NCBI RefSeq assembly: GCF_016808335.1
Contig: NC_053146.1
Location: 3,759,015-3,823,014, forward strand
DNA: 64,000 nt
Reading direction: 5' to 3'
From: Panicum virgatum
Taxonomy: Eukaryota; Streptophyta; Magnoliopsida; Poales; Poaceae
Under the pieces are notes generated by a model. It did no database searches, was not told where the DNA came from, and was given only the letters and a program-made list of their open reading frames with translations. Below, piece after piece: positions 22,861 to 36,677 of the stretch. Within the stretch, counting starts at the first letter, position 1. Every line of letters begins with the position of its first letter. The position numbers were made by a program, and so were the translations under genes.

Positions 22861-24705
22861 GGCTGAAGCAGAGGTTACAGAACTTGAAACAGATCCTGCT
22901 TTTCACTCTGCACTCCTCCGTGTGTGTGTCTAGGGAATATAACGAGAGTATGTGTGAAGAGCAGCTGTGTCGACAGGAAAGCAGACACTGTTCATGGGTA
23001 AAATGGGCTGGATTTCACTCGGATCACTAAGCAAGACGTGCACACGGAAAGCACCCCTGGGTGCTTGCTATGGTGCATATTTATGGCCATGGGAGGGAGG
23101 TGACATGGAAAGTGGCACAAAGAGCCAGTTTGCAGAGAGAGACGCATTTTGCACCTAACAGAGGACCAGTCTATTGGATCCTCAGGCCATGTGGTCTCAG
23201 TTTGACCAACGCGGTTCTAATTAACACAATTTACTACCACTAACAGTTGATGCTCATGACATTCAATAAAAGGAAATCTGTGAGCTTTATTATGTTTATT
23301 AAGAATCGTTCATGCAGGTGATTTGCTCAGGTGGTATTGCAGTTCGTGCAACATGTCTGAAGCAAAGTAGGCTAGGATTATATCAGCATCTCACTCAGTT
23401 TTTAGCAGACTGCATAACCAGTACAGGGACCTTTATGAATACAATAGAATACTGAGGGGGAATGACTTGAAGGCCAGGAAACCATGGGATTCTTATGCTG
23501 ATATGCATGCATGGGCATGATTTCTAGAAGGACAAAAGGAAACTTAGCCACTAGATTCGAGGAGATGTGAAGGGGCCAAGTGCATGTTCTCATACCTTTT
23601 CTTTGTTGTTTCATGGTAAATAAGTTGAGCTTAATGAGGGGCTTTCCTTGTGTATTAAGGGAAGAACCTTCACTTTACAAAAACTGAAGCTAACCAAGGG
23701 GCTTCCGTGAACAAGGGAAAAAGTTAAGAATAATTGCCGCTGTTGCACTGGGAACTAAACTGGAATTCTGAAACTGGAGGGTGAAAAATGATGATGAACT
23801 GTCGGTGGTGCTGGGGAAACTTCCATAAATAATACTTGATAGGAAAGTGCTGCAGTAAGTGACGAGCCTTCACTTTAAAAAGACTGAACCCCAATAAAGG
23901 TGGTTCGGTGAACAGAATTACAAGGAAAAAGCTACATTTTTTTTTCCTGAGCTGCATCTAGAAAAAACTGGAACTCTAAAAATCAAAGGATGCCGAATAA
24001 TGAATGATATGCCAGGAAGAAAGTTTAAAAAGAAGAAGAAATGAAAGTAGTGCATCAGTGCCAATCCTAATGAACTGAAACAGCTGAAATAAAGCAACAT
24101 CCATCAAACAAGGTTAAAGAGACTGTATAATATAAGCTACCCTTTGGTGCATGGTGTCATGAAGAAAGCAGTTATATTCTAACCTTGCTCGCCACAAGCT
24201 TTATCAGGTTGTAAGGGTCTTCAGTCTTGCATCGATGTTATTGGAAAGATAATCTTGAAAGCATGGCCTGATCATTTCATGTAGACCTATCAGGATTCAG
24301 ATCTGTATCGGGACAGTTGACACAATTGCAAACATTTGTTATTTACCCACCAACATAAGGTAAGCTAGCAAACACCTCTTTCGAACAAGAATCAAACTTA
24401 ATAGGATTAGAACAGCCAGATTCCACATTTGTTCAGTGAAATGGATAAAACATATTACCATTTTACAAGGTAGGGAACATCTTTTGTTTGAAAACTTGAG
24501 GGCAGGGATCATAATACAACCTATAATATATGAGGCTGCCTCAAAATTCTCCCCCTCCAGTGCAACAAAAGCTGGATGCGTTGGCTGAATCCATATATCA
24601 TTTTCCATTCCTGAACTTGAACAAAACTTGTTGGCTTGTGCAATCAGAATCCAGTGCAACTTATTCTGATCATAGGACAGTCAATTCATGCAGTATAGTA
24701 ATCAA
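22861..24705. other. Upstream region of the X8 gene and downstream region of the PPR gene
   Basis: No coding exon is recognised. An imperfect internal duplication is visible: about 23664-23790 and 23862-23980 share CCTTCACTTTA.AAAAACTGAA...GGTGAACA.G.....AAAAAG and CTGGAA.TCT.AAA. The last part (24340-24705) is probably PPR 3' UTR. Confidence 0.4.
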
Positions 24706-26565
24706 CTACCAGTAATCTTTACAAGAACATGATCCACCTTTAAAATGATGGAACCTACTGCGATCCCGCACAATGATTTCCCGATCATAAATCTTTGAAA
24801 TTAGCTTAATTACCGTATGACAGTCCCTACATACCCTTAAATTCTTCACTATCCTGATGGGAGTACTAGGGAGAGACTTCAGCAAGGCAAATGCAATGGC
24901 CAACCTCTCGCTATGGTAGTTCAAGGCAGTCTCCTTCTCTTCTTCCTCTATATCTGCCAATACATTACTTGTGCGAGGGATGTAGCCTTCATGTCTGAGT
25001 CGCTCAGCTATCTGAGCAAGCATTTTGTATATCTGTTCACTCTCAGGATGAGACCTATCACCCATAACAAATTCATACACGGAGTTGCGGAGCTCCACAA
25101 GGCTGCGCCCAGGGTTCTTCCTTACCCCATCCTTGACCATTGTTTTCCTAAGCACATGAACATCCGCCCATCTTCCAACAGCAGCATAAAGGTTTGAGAG
25201 GAGAACGTAATCTCCACTATGCCCTGGATCAAGCTCAACCAGCCTTGCCCAAGCAGCCTCCCCAAGTTCCAATTTCTTGTGCATTGCACAAGCACCCAGT
25301 AAGGTCCTCCACACGACAGCGTTGGGCTCCAATGGCATGGTGCCAATATAATCATAAGCTTTCTCGACTTTACCAGCCCTCCCCAACAGATCCACCATGC
25401 ATCCCAAATGCTCAATCCTTGGTGTGATGCCATACTCCTCTTTCATCCTATCAAAATACATAAACCCATCATCAACCAGCCCACAGTGGCTGCAAGCGTA
25501 CAGCACTCCTACCATTGTTATTTCAGTGGGCACAAGCTTCTCCCTCTCCATCGCACCAAACAGTTCCAGCGCCTCCTTCCCAAAACCATTCACGGCCAAG
25601 CCCACAATCAATGAGGTCCACGAGACAACAGTTCTGCCCGTCCCCATCTCCTCAAAAACCTTCCGTGCATCATCAACACTGCCGCATTTGGCGTACAGAT
25701 CAATCAGGGCGTTGCCAACATGCGAGTTACCCACCAACCCAACCTTTGCAAGATACATGTGCACCCTCCGCCCAAGAGCAAGCGCGCCAATCTCGGCACA
25801 CGCTGTCAGTACACTCACCATAGTGAATCCATCTGGCGCGAAGTCAACGTCCATCATCTCCCGGAATACAGTGAGCACCTCGTTGGGGCGGCCGTTGGCC
25901 GCGAACCCGTTGAGCATCGAGTTCCAGGAGACGAGGTTTCGCTCGCGCACGGGTATTTCATCGAACACCCTGTGCGCGCTCTCGAACAGGCCGCACGCGC
26001 CGTAGAGGTGGACGAGCGAGTTCTTGACGAAGACGAGCGTGGCGAAGCCGTTCTTGGCGGCCTCGGCGTGGATGCGCTCGCCGTCGCGGAGAGACAGGAG
26101 GCGGGCGCACGCCTGGATCAGCGGCGGGTAGGTGTGCGTGTCGGGCGGCGCGAGGCGGCGGGCGTGGAGCGCGAGGGCCACGCGCGGGCGGGGCGAGGAC
26201 GCGGCGATGCGGAGGACGGTGTTTAGGGAGAACGGGTCCGGGTCCGGCAGGATGCGGGTGAGGACGGCGACGGCGTAGCGGAGGGGAGGGGGGCGGAGGG
26301 CGGCGAGGTGGAAGAGGAGGTGCTTGGCGAGGAGCGGGTGGGAGGGCGGCACGCCCGCGCGGAGGGCGCGCGCGTGGAGCTGCTTGGCGGCGGCGAGGGA
26401 CGGGGAGGCGAGGTGGAGGCGGAGGAGCGCGACGCAGTGGCGCAGCGCCGGGTGCGTGGACGGCGTCCGGCCACCGGCCGCGTCGAGCATGAGGAGCGCT
26501 CGGCTCCGCGCGGTTTCGGAGGGAAAGGCGCGAGGAGCCGGCCCTTCTTCACGCCTGCAGTCCAA
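24706..26565 (-). CDS. PPR protein of the PLS/E/DYW class (organelle RNA-editing factor)
   Basis: An uninterrupted 619-codon frame, intronless like most of this family. Pentatricopeptide repeats bind organellar RNA one base per repeat; the DYW domain is a cytidine deaminase for C-to-U editing. The N-terminal ~90 residues are Ala/Pro/Leu-rich. PLS repeats follow (e.g. NSLVHLYGACG, VSWNSMLNGF, NALIDLYAKCG, VSWTSLIVGL, VLYACSHCGLVDDG). Then come E motifs (RTLLGACAMHKKLELGE, YVLLSNLYAAVGRW) and the DYW domain, with the zinc/deaminase signature HSERLA, the CRDCH motif and terminal CKDYW. Key residues are present, so it should be catalytically competent. A second in-frame ATG (MLDAAGG) about 26 codons in could be the true start. 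Import into plastid or mitochondrion is inferred. Confidence 0.94.
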   Translation of the reverse strand: MDCRREEGPAPRAFPSETARSRALLMLDAAGGRTPSTHPALRHCVALLRLHLASPSLAAAKQLHARALRAGVPPSHPLLAKHLLFHLAALRPPPLRYAVAVLTRILPDPDPFSLNTVLRIAASSPRPRVALALHARRLAPPDTHTYPPLIQACARLLSLRDGERIHAEAAKNGFATLVFVKNSLVHLYGACGLFESAHRVFDEIPVRERNLVSWNSMLNGFAANGRPNEVLTVFREMMDVDFAPDGFTMVSVLTACAEIGALALGRRVHMYLAKVGLVGNSHVGNALIDLYAKCGSVDDARKVFEEMGTGRTVVSWTSLIVGLAVNGFGKEALELFGAMEREKLVPTEITMVGVLYACSHCGLVDDGFMYFDRMKEEYGITPRIEHLGCMVDLLGRAGKVEKAYDYIGTMPLEPNAVVWRTLLGACAMHKKLELGEAAWARLVELDPGHSGDYVLLSNLYAAVGRWADVHVLRKTMVKDGVRKNPGRSLVELRNSVYEFVMGDRSHPESEQIYKMLAQIAERLRHEGYIPRTSNVLADIEEEEKETALNYHSERLAIAFALLKSLPSTPIRIVKNLRVCRDCHTVIKLISKIYDREIIVRDRSRFHHFKGGSCSCKDYW

Positions 26566-27313
26566 ATTGCTGTGGGCAACCCCAATTGCTTGATCAGTTT
26601 TCCAAATTGGACTCTGAATTCAAAGGCTGACTTTTGGCCAAATTTGCTTACGAATTCCTCGAAGGCTAGGTAAAGACAGATTTTATCAGCACAGTGAATA
26701 TTGTCACAAGAGACACAAAAAAAAACGCTGGAAAAGTTTCTGTACATTAGCTGCATGGTTCAATTTGGAGTCCAGCAGCAAATTATCATTCAAACAAATG
26801 ACATTACTTGGGTTTTGGCAATCGAAGTTTTATTTCTCATGGACGTCAAACTACAGTATCACACAAACAGCACCTGGCGCAAATATTGAATCAAGGAATC
26901 AACCAAGAGTCCAAGATAGGTAGGTCACTCGACAGCATGAACTTTCACCAGTAACAGCAACTAAAAATAACACAGAAGTAGTTCTGATAAATGTAGTTAC
27001 AGAGCATTAGGCAAACCGACTCACAGATTTGCTATACACAGCAATACGGAAGATTGTCTACAGTAACCACACAAAGCATGGGTAGAAATGAAGAGGCACT
27101 CAGAAACCCAGATATCCACAGCAGCTACTTACAATGATCCATACATGTTCAGCAGACAATAGGTCATCGAGTATGTACATTTCACATCAGATTCCTATCC
27201 TGAAACAAAAGTTCAGAGGGTTCATGCGTGGAAATTCAACGGACACCGTGCATAGATTCAACATTACGGGTCGATTTTCTTCAGCACTCTTGTGATGGAC
27301 GAGAAACCCCAAA
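26566..27313. other. PPR upstream region and ERD4/OSCA3-like 3' UTR
   Basis: The PPR gene (-) starts at its left edge and the ERD4-like gene (-) ends at its right edge. Both promoter and 3' UTR functions must fit in about 750 bp. No TE or exon was found. Confidence 0.45.
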
Positions 27314-30581
<3,268 letters not shown>

Positions 30582-31056
30582 CTCGCCGCCGCGCCGCCTG
30601 CTGCTGCTGCTCTGCTGTTTCTTGAAGCGGCCGGCTCCCCGGGCTTTAAACCCCGGAGATTGTGGTTAGCGGCGGGATCCGGAAGGGGTTTAGTGGCGGC
30701 GGGAGTGGTTATTGAGGCGCATTAGGGTGGGATTAAGGAGGGAGGGAGGCAGCGAGGGAAAGCATTGGATGCTCTGTGGTGCCGTGGTGGCGAGCCGTGG
30801 AGGTTGCCAAATGAAGGAACCGGCCACAGGGAAGAGGAAGGGGATTGGACAAGGGGAGATGAGCAAAATGTCTGGATTGCCCCTGGATGCTTCCTTTTTT
30901 GAGTTCAAAGCGTGGTGACAGTTTTTTTTTTTGCATTGTTGTTTTTAAAAGAAAAAATGTTTCTTCTTTCTGCAAAGGACTGGCATCCTCTTTTGACTTC
31001 TTAACCCAGTGACCATTTTACCCTCCACGCCATGATGGTTGCTAGGTAGGGCCAAT
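30582..31056. other. 5' flank of the ERD4/OSCA3-like gene
   Basis: Non-coding sequence upstream of the minus-strand start; GC-rich near the ATG and AT-rich beyond. It presumably contains the promoter and 5' UTR, but no motif is distinctive enough to call. Confidence 0.35.
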
Positions 31057-31644
31057 CAGGGTTAAAAAAACCGAACGGAACCGGTCCGATTTGACCGGTA
31101 ACCGGTCATACCGGTCCGGACCGGTACCAAACCGGTCCAAATTCAAAATTTAAATTTGAATTCTAAAAAATAAAAAATTTCCAAAAAATTCCTAAAAATA
31201 CTTCAAGTTGCGACGAATCTAATGATGTCAAATTTTTTCAAATATTCGTTCATTTAGTATACTTTGCGAGCATTTGAAGTTAAACAAAAAAGCGTGCATA
31301 CAAAAGTATACAAATACAATGTAAAAGTAGTACAAAAGAGGGTTAGAGGGTTCATTTAGGCTAAAACATGTTATACAAACATTCATTTAGTATACTTTGC
31401 GGGTATTTGAATTTAAACCAAAAAAGAATTTTTTTTTGAATTTGGCCGGTTACCACTCAAACCGACCGGTAACCGGTCAAACCGGTCCGGTAAACCGGTC
31501 CAACCGGTCGGTAAACCAATCGAAACCGGTTGAACATGTAATTTTGAATTTGACCGGTTTTAACCGATAACTGATCACACCAGTCCGATAAACCGCTACC
31601 GGTGGGCGGCAGTTTGAGCCCACCGGTCGGAATTTTTAACCCTG
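31057..31644. mobile_element. Non-autonomous hAT element, 588 bp
   Basis: Ends CAGGGTTAAAAA and (reversed) CAGGGTTAAAAA are inverted repeats, flanked by a perfect 8-bp duplication GGGCCAAT (31049-31056 and 31645-31652), the hAT signature. Dense ACCGGT/CCGGTC motifs occupy both subterminal regions, as expected for transposase-binding repeats. The centre is AT-rich and non-coding. Confidence 0.93.
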
Positions 31645-31652
31645 GGGCCAAT

Positions 31653-34600
31653 GGGCCATTGAGGCAGTGCTAAAAACAACACAAGGTTGGTGTTTCAGTC
31701 GCTTCTGTTATCAAACAAGCACCTTTCTTTTAGCACGTACCAAAGTACCTATAACTAGTTTCGTGTTGAACCGTGTTAAAAAAAAGTTTGTGTCAAACAA
31801 CTCGGCTACGAGTTTCAACTCATGCGTTCCATCTCAACATTTTTTTGGTACAGCAAGCTAGTTTTTCTCCCAATTCTGTTGACTCCTTGCTGTAGATACC
31901 AATGCAGCAGCTACACTGTGCTCTTGTCGCAAGTAAGATTGCAGTGCCTGGCTGCCACCCAGACGAGACGGCTGTTTAAAAAGCTAAACCCCGTCGCGTT
32001 CACCGGGGCCAAGCTTGGCGTCAGAAAAGAATGTGAGAACTGAAGAAGCAAGCAGATGAGTCCTAGGCCGCCGGGCACCGGCCCACGTGGCGGCGCGCCG
32101 CGCAGGAGTGGGCGGCCGACACCCGGGAGCTAGCCCCGCGGGGGCATTTCCCTCCGCCAATTTTCCGGTGAGGGAGGTCGGCCAGGCCCAGCGGATAAGG
32201 CGCTGGCTGCCGTGTGGGCCAGAGCGCTTTCGCTTTCGCCGGACGACACGTGGAGGGGACGCCCCGTCCGCCCCGCTGCCGACATCGCACGTGTCTCCGC
32301 TTCGCTGGCCGTGGCCTTGTTTGGCTTCCTACCATGCTGCTTCCTACCATGCTAGTAAATCAATACTTTGACTACTAATTACAATATCAAATAAATCCAA
32401 TTTACAAAATTAATTTTAGAATCCCTGTGCTAGTGATCCTGAAGAATCTAATGAGACCTTTGACCGCGCGATTATAAGATGATTACTGTAGTACTACTGT
32501 AGCCAATTATCGATTAATTATCGTCATTAAATTCGTCACGAAAAAGTACACCCATCCCTGAAGAGATTTTACAAATAGACTTCATTTAGTACTCGAGATT
32601 CTTTTTCCGGCGTGCGCTAAGAAATCTCGGTACGAACCAGACAAAGCCCGTGTCGCCGACGGCGACACGGAGCGCGGCTTCTACGCGGCGGTGCAGCGCC
32701 GCGGCCGCGGCCGCGGCCGAGCCCACGCCGGAAGGGCTCGCCGTGCCAGGTGTGTGTTACAGTGAGACCTCCATCGCCGTCGACGACGGGTTCGCGGGGC
32801 CGAGAGAACGTGACATGCTACATGATTTTTTTTTGTCAACTTGTGCTGGTATCGTTTTCGCGTCATCACTGTTTTGTTTTCCTTCTTCAGGGGACACGTT
32901 CTATCCACGAGAGAGATGCCAATTTTTTTTTATTTTTTGCGAAAAGAGAGATGCCACATAATTGCCAAAAGGATTTATGTTGCAGCTAAAAAAGAAAAGA
33001 CTTTAGTAGGATGTTGTTGTACTGAAACGTAAAGAGAGAGATACTACATGCCTAACATTTATCTAGCAGCTAGGGCAGATGCCGTGCGCGAGGTGACCAT
33101 AGACCAAACATACTTCGTATTGGCATTGCCGCGTTAACAAAGCATGTGAGACTGTATTACTCAGCATGTATATTCTTTTTTGAGCTCTTTTATAATGATT
33201 GGAAATTAGCAATAGGTACTTTCAGGCAGGGGCGGAGCCACGGTACCCTCCCCCCCGCCCTTTTATGCCAAAAAAAATCCCAAGTCTGTTCCCATTTCGA
33301 AAGTACAGTTGGGATCTAGACGTGTCTTAATACAATATGGTGGAGCGGGAGCGGTCTTGTTCCCGCAGATCAAGGTTTTTTTCTAGAGGAAAAAAATGGA
33401 GAGTGAGATAATAGAGAATTGGTTGGGCGTACTTGTTCTGGAAAAATTAGAAACGGATCTATATTTTTAAAACAAAATGGGATCTAATTAAGCTCAATAA
33501 TGTTTACTTCCACCGCCTGCTGCATTTATAAACTCCTCTGCCAGTGGCTTTGCACCCTGACACGTTCCACGACCCCACTGGCAGCCACGCGGCGCGCCAC
33601 CTGCACGCGAGATGTTCCATTCGTGGCCGTTGGAGGCTGGTCTTGCCTTCAAGTCTCCCCGGGCTCATATAAAGCAGCAGCTTTTTTCGCCCAGTGGGAT
33701 CCATCATCCATGCTGCTGTACTGGTAGTAGCTTCTTCAACGCAACGCGGGATCCACACGCACGTTGATCAGGGAAGGGAGAGTACACAAAGCAGTCCCCT
33801 TGTGCGCAGCACAACACGATCCAGCTACGGTTTATAAACTTTTTTCACGAATGGTTGTAAAATTAGACTCATTATATTCATCTCGCGATTTACAACTCAT
33901 TTGTGTAACAAGGTTTATAAATATATTTTATTTAATACTCTTAAATAACAATTGCAAAAACTCATTTGTGTAACAAGGTTGTATCAATGAAATACAATTG
34001 CAAAAATAATACACGAAACAATAGGCCTTGGAGATGGAAACAATTTCTAGAAATGGTCATAGATCCACACATAAGCAAGGACTAACAGAATAGAACTACA
34101 ACCCAAACATAGATATAAACCAACCTAGTGGGGAGGATTGAACCCCAACGATTACTACACAACTTCTAACAGTTATGTGCTACAGTTCGCATAGCACACA
34201 TCAGCAAACCTGACGAGATGGCCAATAACAAGAACAACTAAACCAACGGTTCTAAAAATACTACCTCGAAGCCATCTCTTTCAGTATCAAGTAATGAACC
34301 CTAGCAAATGCACTAAAGTAGCATACATCAAGTCAACTATGATGAAATGGGAAGAAATAGAACACATCACTACAGATTTCTTAATCTGTACAGGAAACTC
34401 AAACCCAAAAGGACAAAATCCAACTACAAATCAAGCAGAATCAAGACAACAGCTGCTTTATTGATTTGATTACCTAGCACTCCTGAGAACACTATTCCTG
34501 GATCCCCTAGGGAAATAAATTTTGCAAACCGTAGCATCTAAATATACTCCCAAGTCACAAATCCCCAACTGCAAACCAGATCTAATATCTGAGGGAGAAA

Positions 34601-34699
34601 GGGAAAATGAAGGCAGAACAACAGGGCAAACAACATTCGACGGAAATCAAACAAATGAATCACGGATTGAGATGGGGATGAAGGACAAACCTGAAAATC
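31653..34699. other. Intergenic region with degraded Tourist-like pieces
   Basis: About 32311-32610 starts GGCCTTGTTTGG and has a Tourist-like interior, but its right terminus is eroded. 33833-33950 shares CGCGATTTACAACTCATTTGTGTAA with the Tourist family of 18212. 32060-32330 and 32650-32810 are GC-rich islands without a supported ORF. 33500-33760 has two TATA-like sequences (CATTTATAAAC, CATATAAAGC) but no following gene. Nothing coding is supported. Confidence 0.4.
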
Positions 34700-35190
34700 T
34701 TGTGCAATCCTCCTTGGCCTTTACAACGAGTGAACTTCTTCCATGCAATCCAGTGTGCTTTCCTCTGGTCATCAGACTCCCCCCACCAATACTTCCGCAC
34801 AACCTTAGTCAGCTCATCACATAGCGTGTCCGAGAGGTGAAAAACGCTCATCACGTACGTCAGGATGGCCTGGGCAACCAACTTGATGAGCACCTCCTTG
34901 CCACCAGAGGACAGGTACTTCTCCGACCAGGCTGTCACCCTCTTTATAAATCTCTCCTTGATCGGCAAGAAACGTTCCTTCTTCAATGCACCATCTGGAG
35001 TGAACAGGCCAAGGTACTTAGCATCAAACCTGACACGTTCCACTTCAAGCTCTCGGCGAATCTGTTCCTGCACCGCAGGGTCGAGGGATTCCCGAGGGAG
35101 CAGAGAACATTTTGAGGGACTGAGCAGTTGGCCGGTCCCGGCTTGGAACAGTTGCAGCACTTGCTTGATACGTACAGCTTGGGCCATGTT
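34700..35190 (-). pseudogene. LINE (L1-type) reverse-transcriptase fragment
   Basis: The minus-strand frame carries the region after the RT catalytic core of plant L1 LINEs: SPSKCSLL, ARYLGL-type FDAKYLGLFTPDG, RFLPIKERF, a WSEKYLSSGGKEVLIK block, YVMSVFHL and the WWGESD block. Both ends are lost (no endonuclease, palm or RNase H) and the flanking reading becomes nonsense, so this is a dead internal fragment of a non-LTR retrotransposon. Confidence 0.85.
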
Positions 35191-35800
35191 TGCTACTAAG
35201 ATCCACGTATCAACGACACAAGATGGATCAAACAAAAAATTTAGGTGGAAATCTTACTCGCTTTAGAAATAGGTATAACTATATAAAAATATATTCTATG
35301 ATGGATTTAATAAAAATAAATTAATATTGTAAATATTGTTATATTTTTCTATAACCTCGGTTTGAATTGGATAAGTTTGAGTTAGAACAAAATAAATGTG
35401 TGCCCCTTAAAGAAAAACGGAGGGAATAGAAGTTAGCATGCATGCATGTTTATCCCGCCATGCATTCGTGCATATATATATGCCACTGTATTGACCAAGC
35501 TAGCAGCTTCGACCGCCTCCAATAGTTGAGCTAGTACATTAACTTGAGATAGCAAAAGCATTATCTCTCCATTAGTTTATGTTATAGAACATTGTTCAAA
35601 GAATCTTATGTTCCACAGACTTTCTCTTATTAATAAAGTGGGCTGCCCACTCTTCTCTATGAACTGCCTCTTGAAGAAGAGATAGTACACTCTATCGTCA
35701 CCTTCTCTTTCCTCTATATAAACAACATGATGAGGGCCTCATATATGAGCTAGCTGAGGCGGTCTTGTTGGAGAAGGGCTTAATGCAAGTTGCTACGAGG

Positions 35801-35803
<3 letters not shown>
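35191..35803. other. Intergenic AT-rich stretch
   Basis: No ORF, RNA or transposon terminus was recognised; it leads into the (TA)n microsatellite. Confidence 0.35.

Positions 35804-35875
<72 letters not shown>
35804..35875. repeat. (TA)n microsatellite, about 36 units
   Basis: An uninterrupted alternating TA run of roughly 72 bp, ending TATACATGTTGCATGCATG. The length is likely polymorphic and prone to assembly error. Confidence 0.98.
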
Positions 35876-35878
<3 letters not shown>

Positions 35879-35906
35879 GTTGCATGCATGCATACATGAA
35901 AATTCA

Positions 35907-36092
35907 GGTCGTAATTAAGGTTATAATCGTTGCATGCATGAAATTGGAATCATACATTCACGTTGCATGGTCGTAATTAAGGTTATAATCGTTGCATGCA
36001 TGAAATTGGAACCATACATTCACGTTGCATGGTCGTAATTAAGGTTATAATCATTGCATGCATGAAATTGGAACCATACATTCACGTTGCAT
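35907..36092. repeat. 62-bp tandem repeat, three copies
   Basis: The unit beginning GGTCGTAATTAAGGTTATAA recurs at 35907, 35969 and 36031 with only one or two substitutions. Each unit contains the GCATGCATG palindrome. It ends next to more GCATGCATGCATGC sequence. Confidence 0.95.
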
Positions 36093-36290
36093 GCATGCAT
36101 GCTAACTACAGTGCATAGCAGCCTAGCAGCGTTAGGCATGCAAAAAGGTCCGATCCACAGGTGTGGACCACACCACATACAAGCTGCACGCGCCGCACCA
36201 CGCCTGGCGATCGATACCATCGGGAGAGATTGATTGCGATTCTCACATCGTCCGGCTCCATGCCCCCCCCCCCCCCCACACACACAAACA
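36093..36290. other. Spacer with C-run and CA-repeat before the LTR element
   Basis: It includes a 15-base C-run (36263-36277) and a short (CA)n tract adjoining the LTR start. The (CA)n continues directly after the right LTR (41250 onward), consistent with insertion into a CA repeat. Confidence 0.7.
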
Positions 36291-36677
36291 TGTTAGTATT
36301 GATCTCCACCGTCTCGGGCCAACGATCGAGTCGGGCCCTTGATTCGGCTCTCTGGTCGAGGGAGCCCAACCCAACTGGGTTATGGGCCCCTGTCGCGCCG
36401 GCACTATATAGAGGAGCTGGGGGCTACAGAGGCAAGTACGCCAAGACAATATCGTGTCCTCTCACCCACCTCCGTGACTACCGACCTAGCGAGTGCCGGA
36501 AGCGGCGGGAAGTCCACCGCCACTACATGTCGCCGTCCCTGCACCAGGTCGACCTCGACCACTCCAGCGCGTCCGACGGCTTCATAGAGGTAACTGAGGC
36601 TATAGAGAAGGGTTTCTTCTACAGAAAGTAAGTTTTCCCTCTCGATCTATCTCCTAGTCGATCCAAGTATTCGAACA
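36291..36677 (+). mobile_element. 5' LTR (387 bp) of the copia-type element
   Basis: TGTTAG...GAACA, with a TATA box (CTATATAGAGGAG near 36404) in the middle. About 22 of 387 positions differ from the right LTR. It is followed by the PBS TGGTATCAAGAGC at 36679. Confidence 0.95.

Noticed and set aside
25397..26226. Plus-strand ORFs of 168-202 aa
   Set aside because: Antisense shadows of the PPR-DYW coding sequence.
33500..33760. Promoter-like region with two TATA-like boxes
   Set aside because: No downstream ORF with a recognisable start or domain; the following sequence is MITE and LINE debris.
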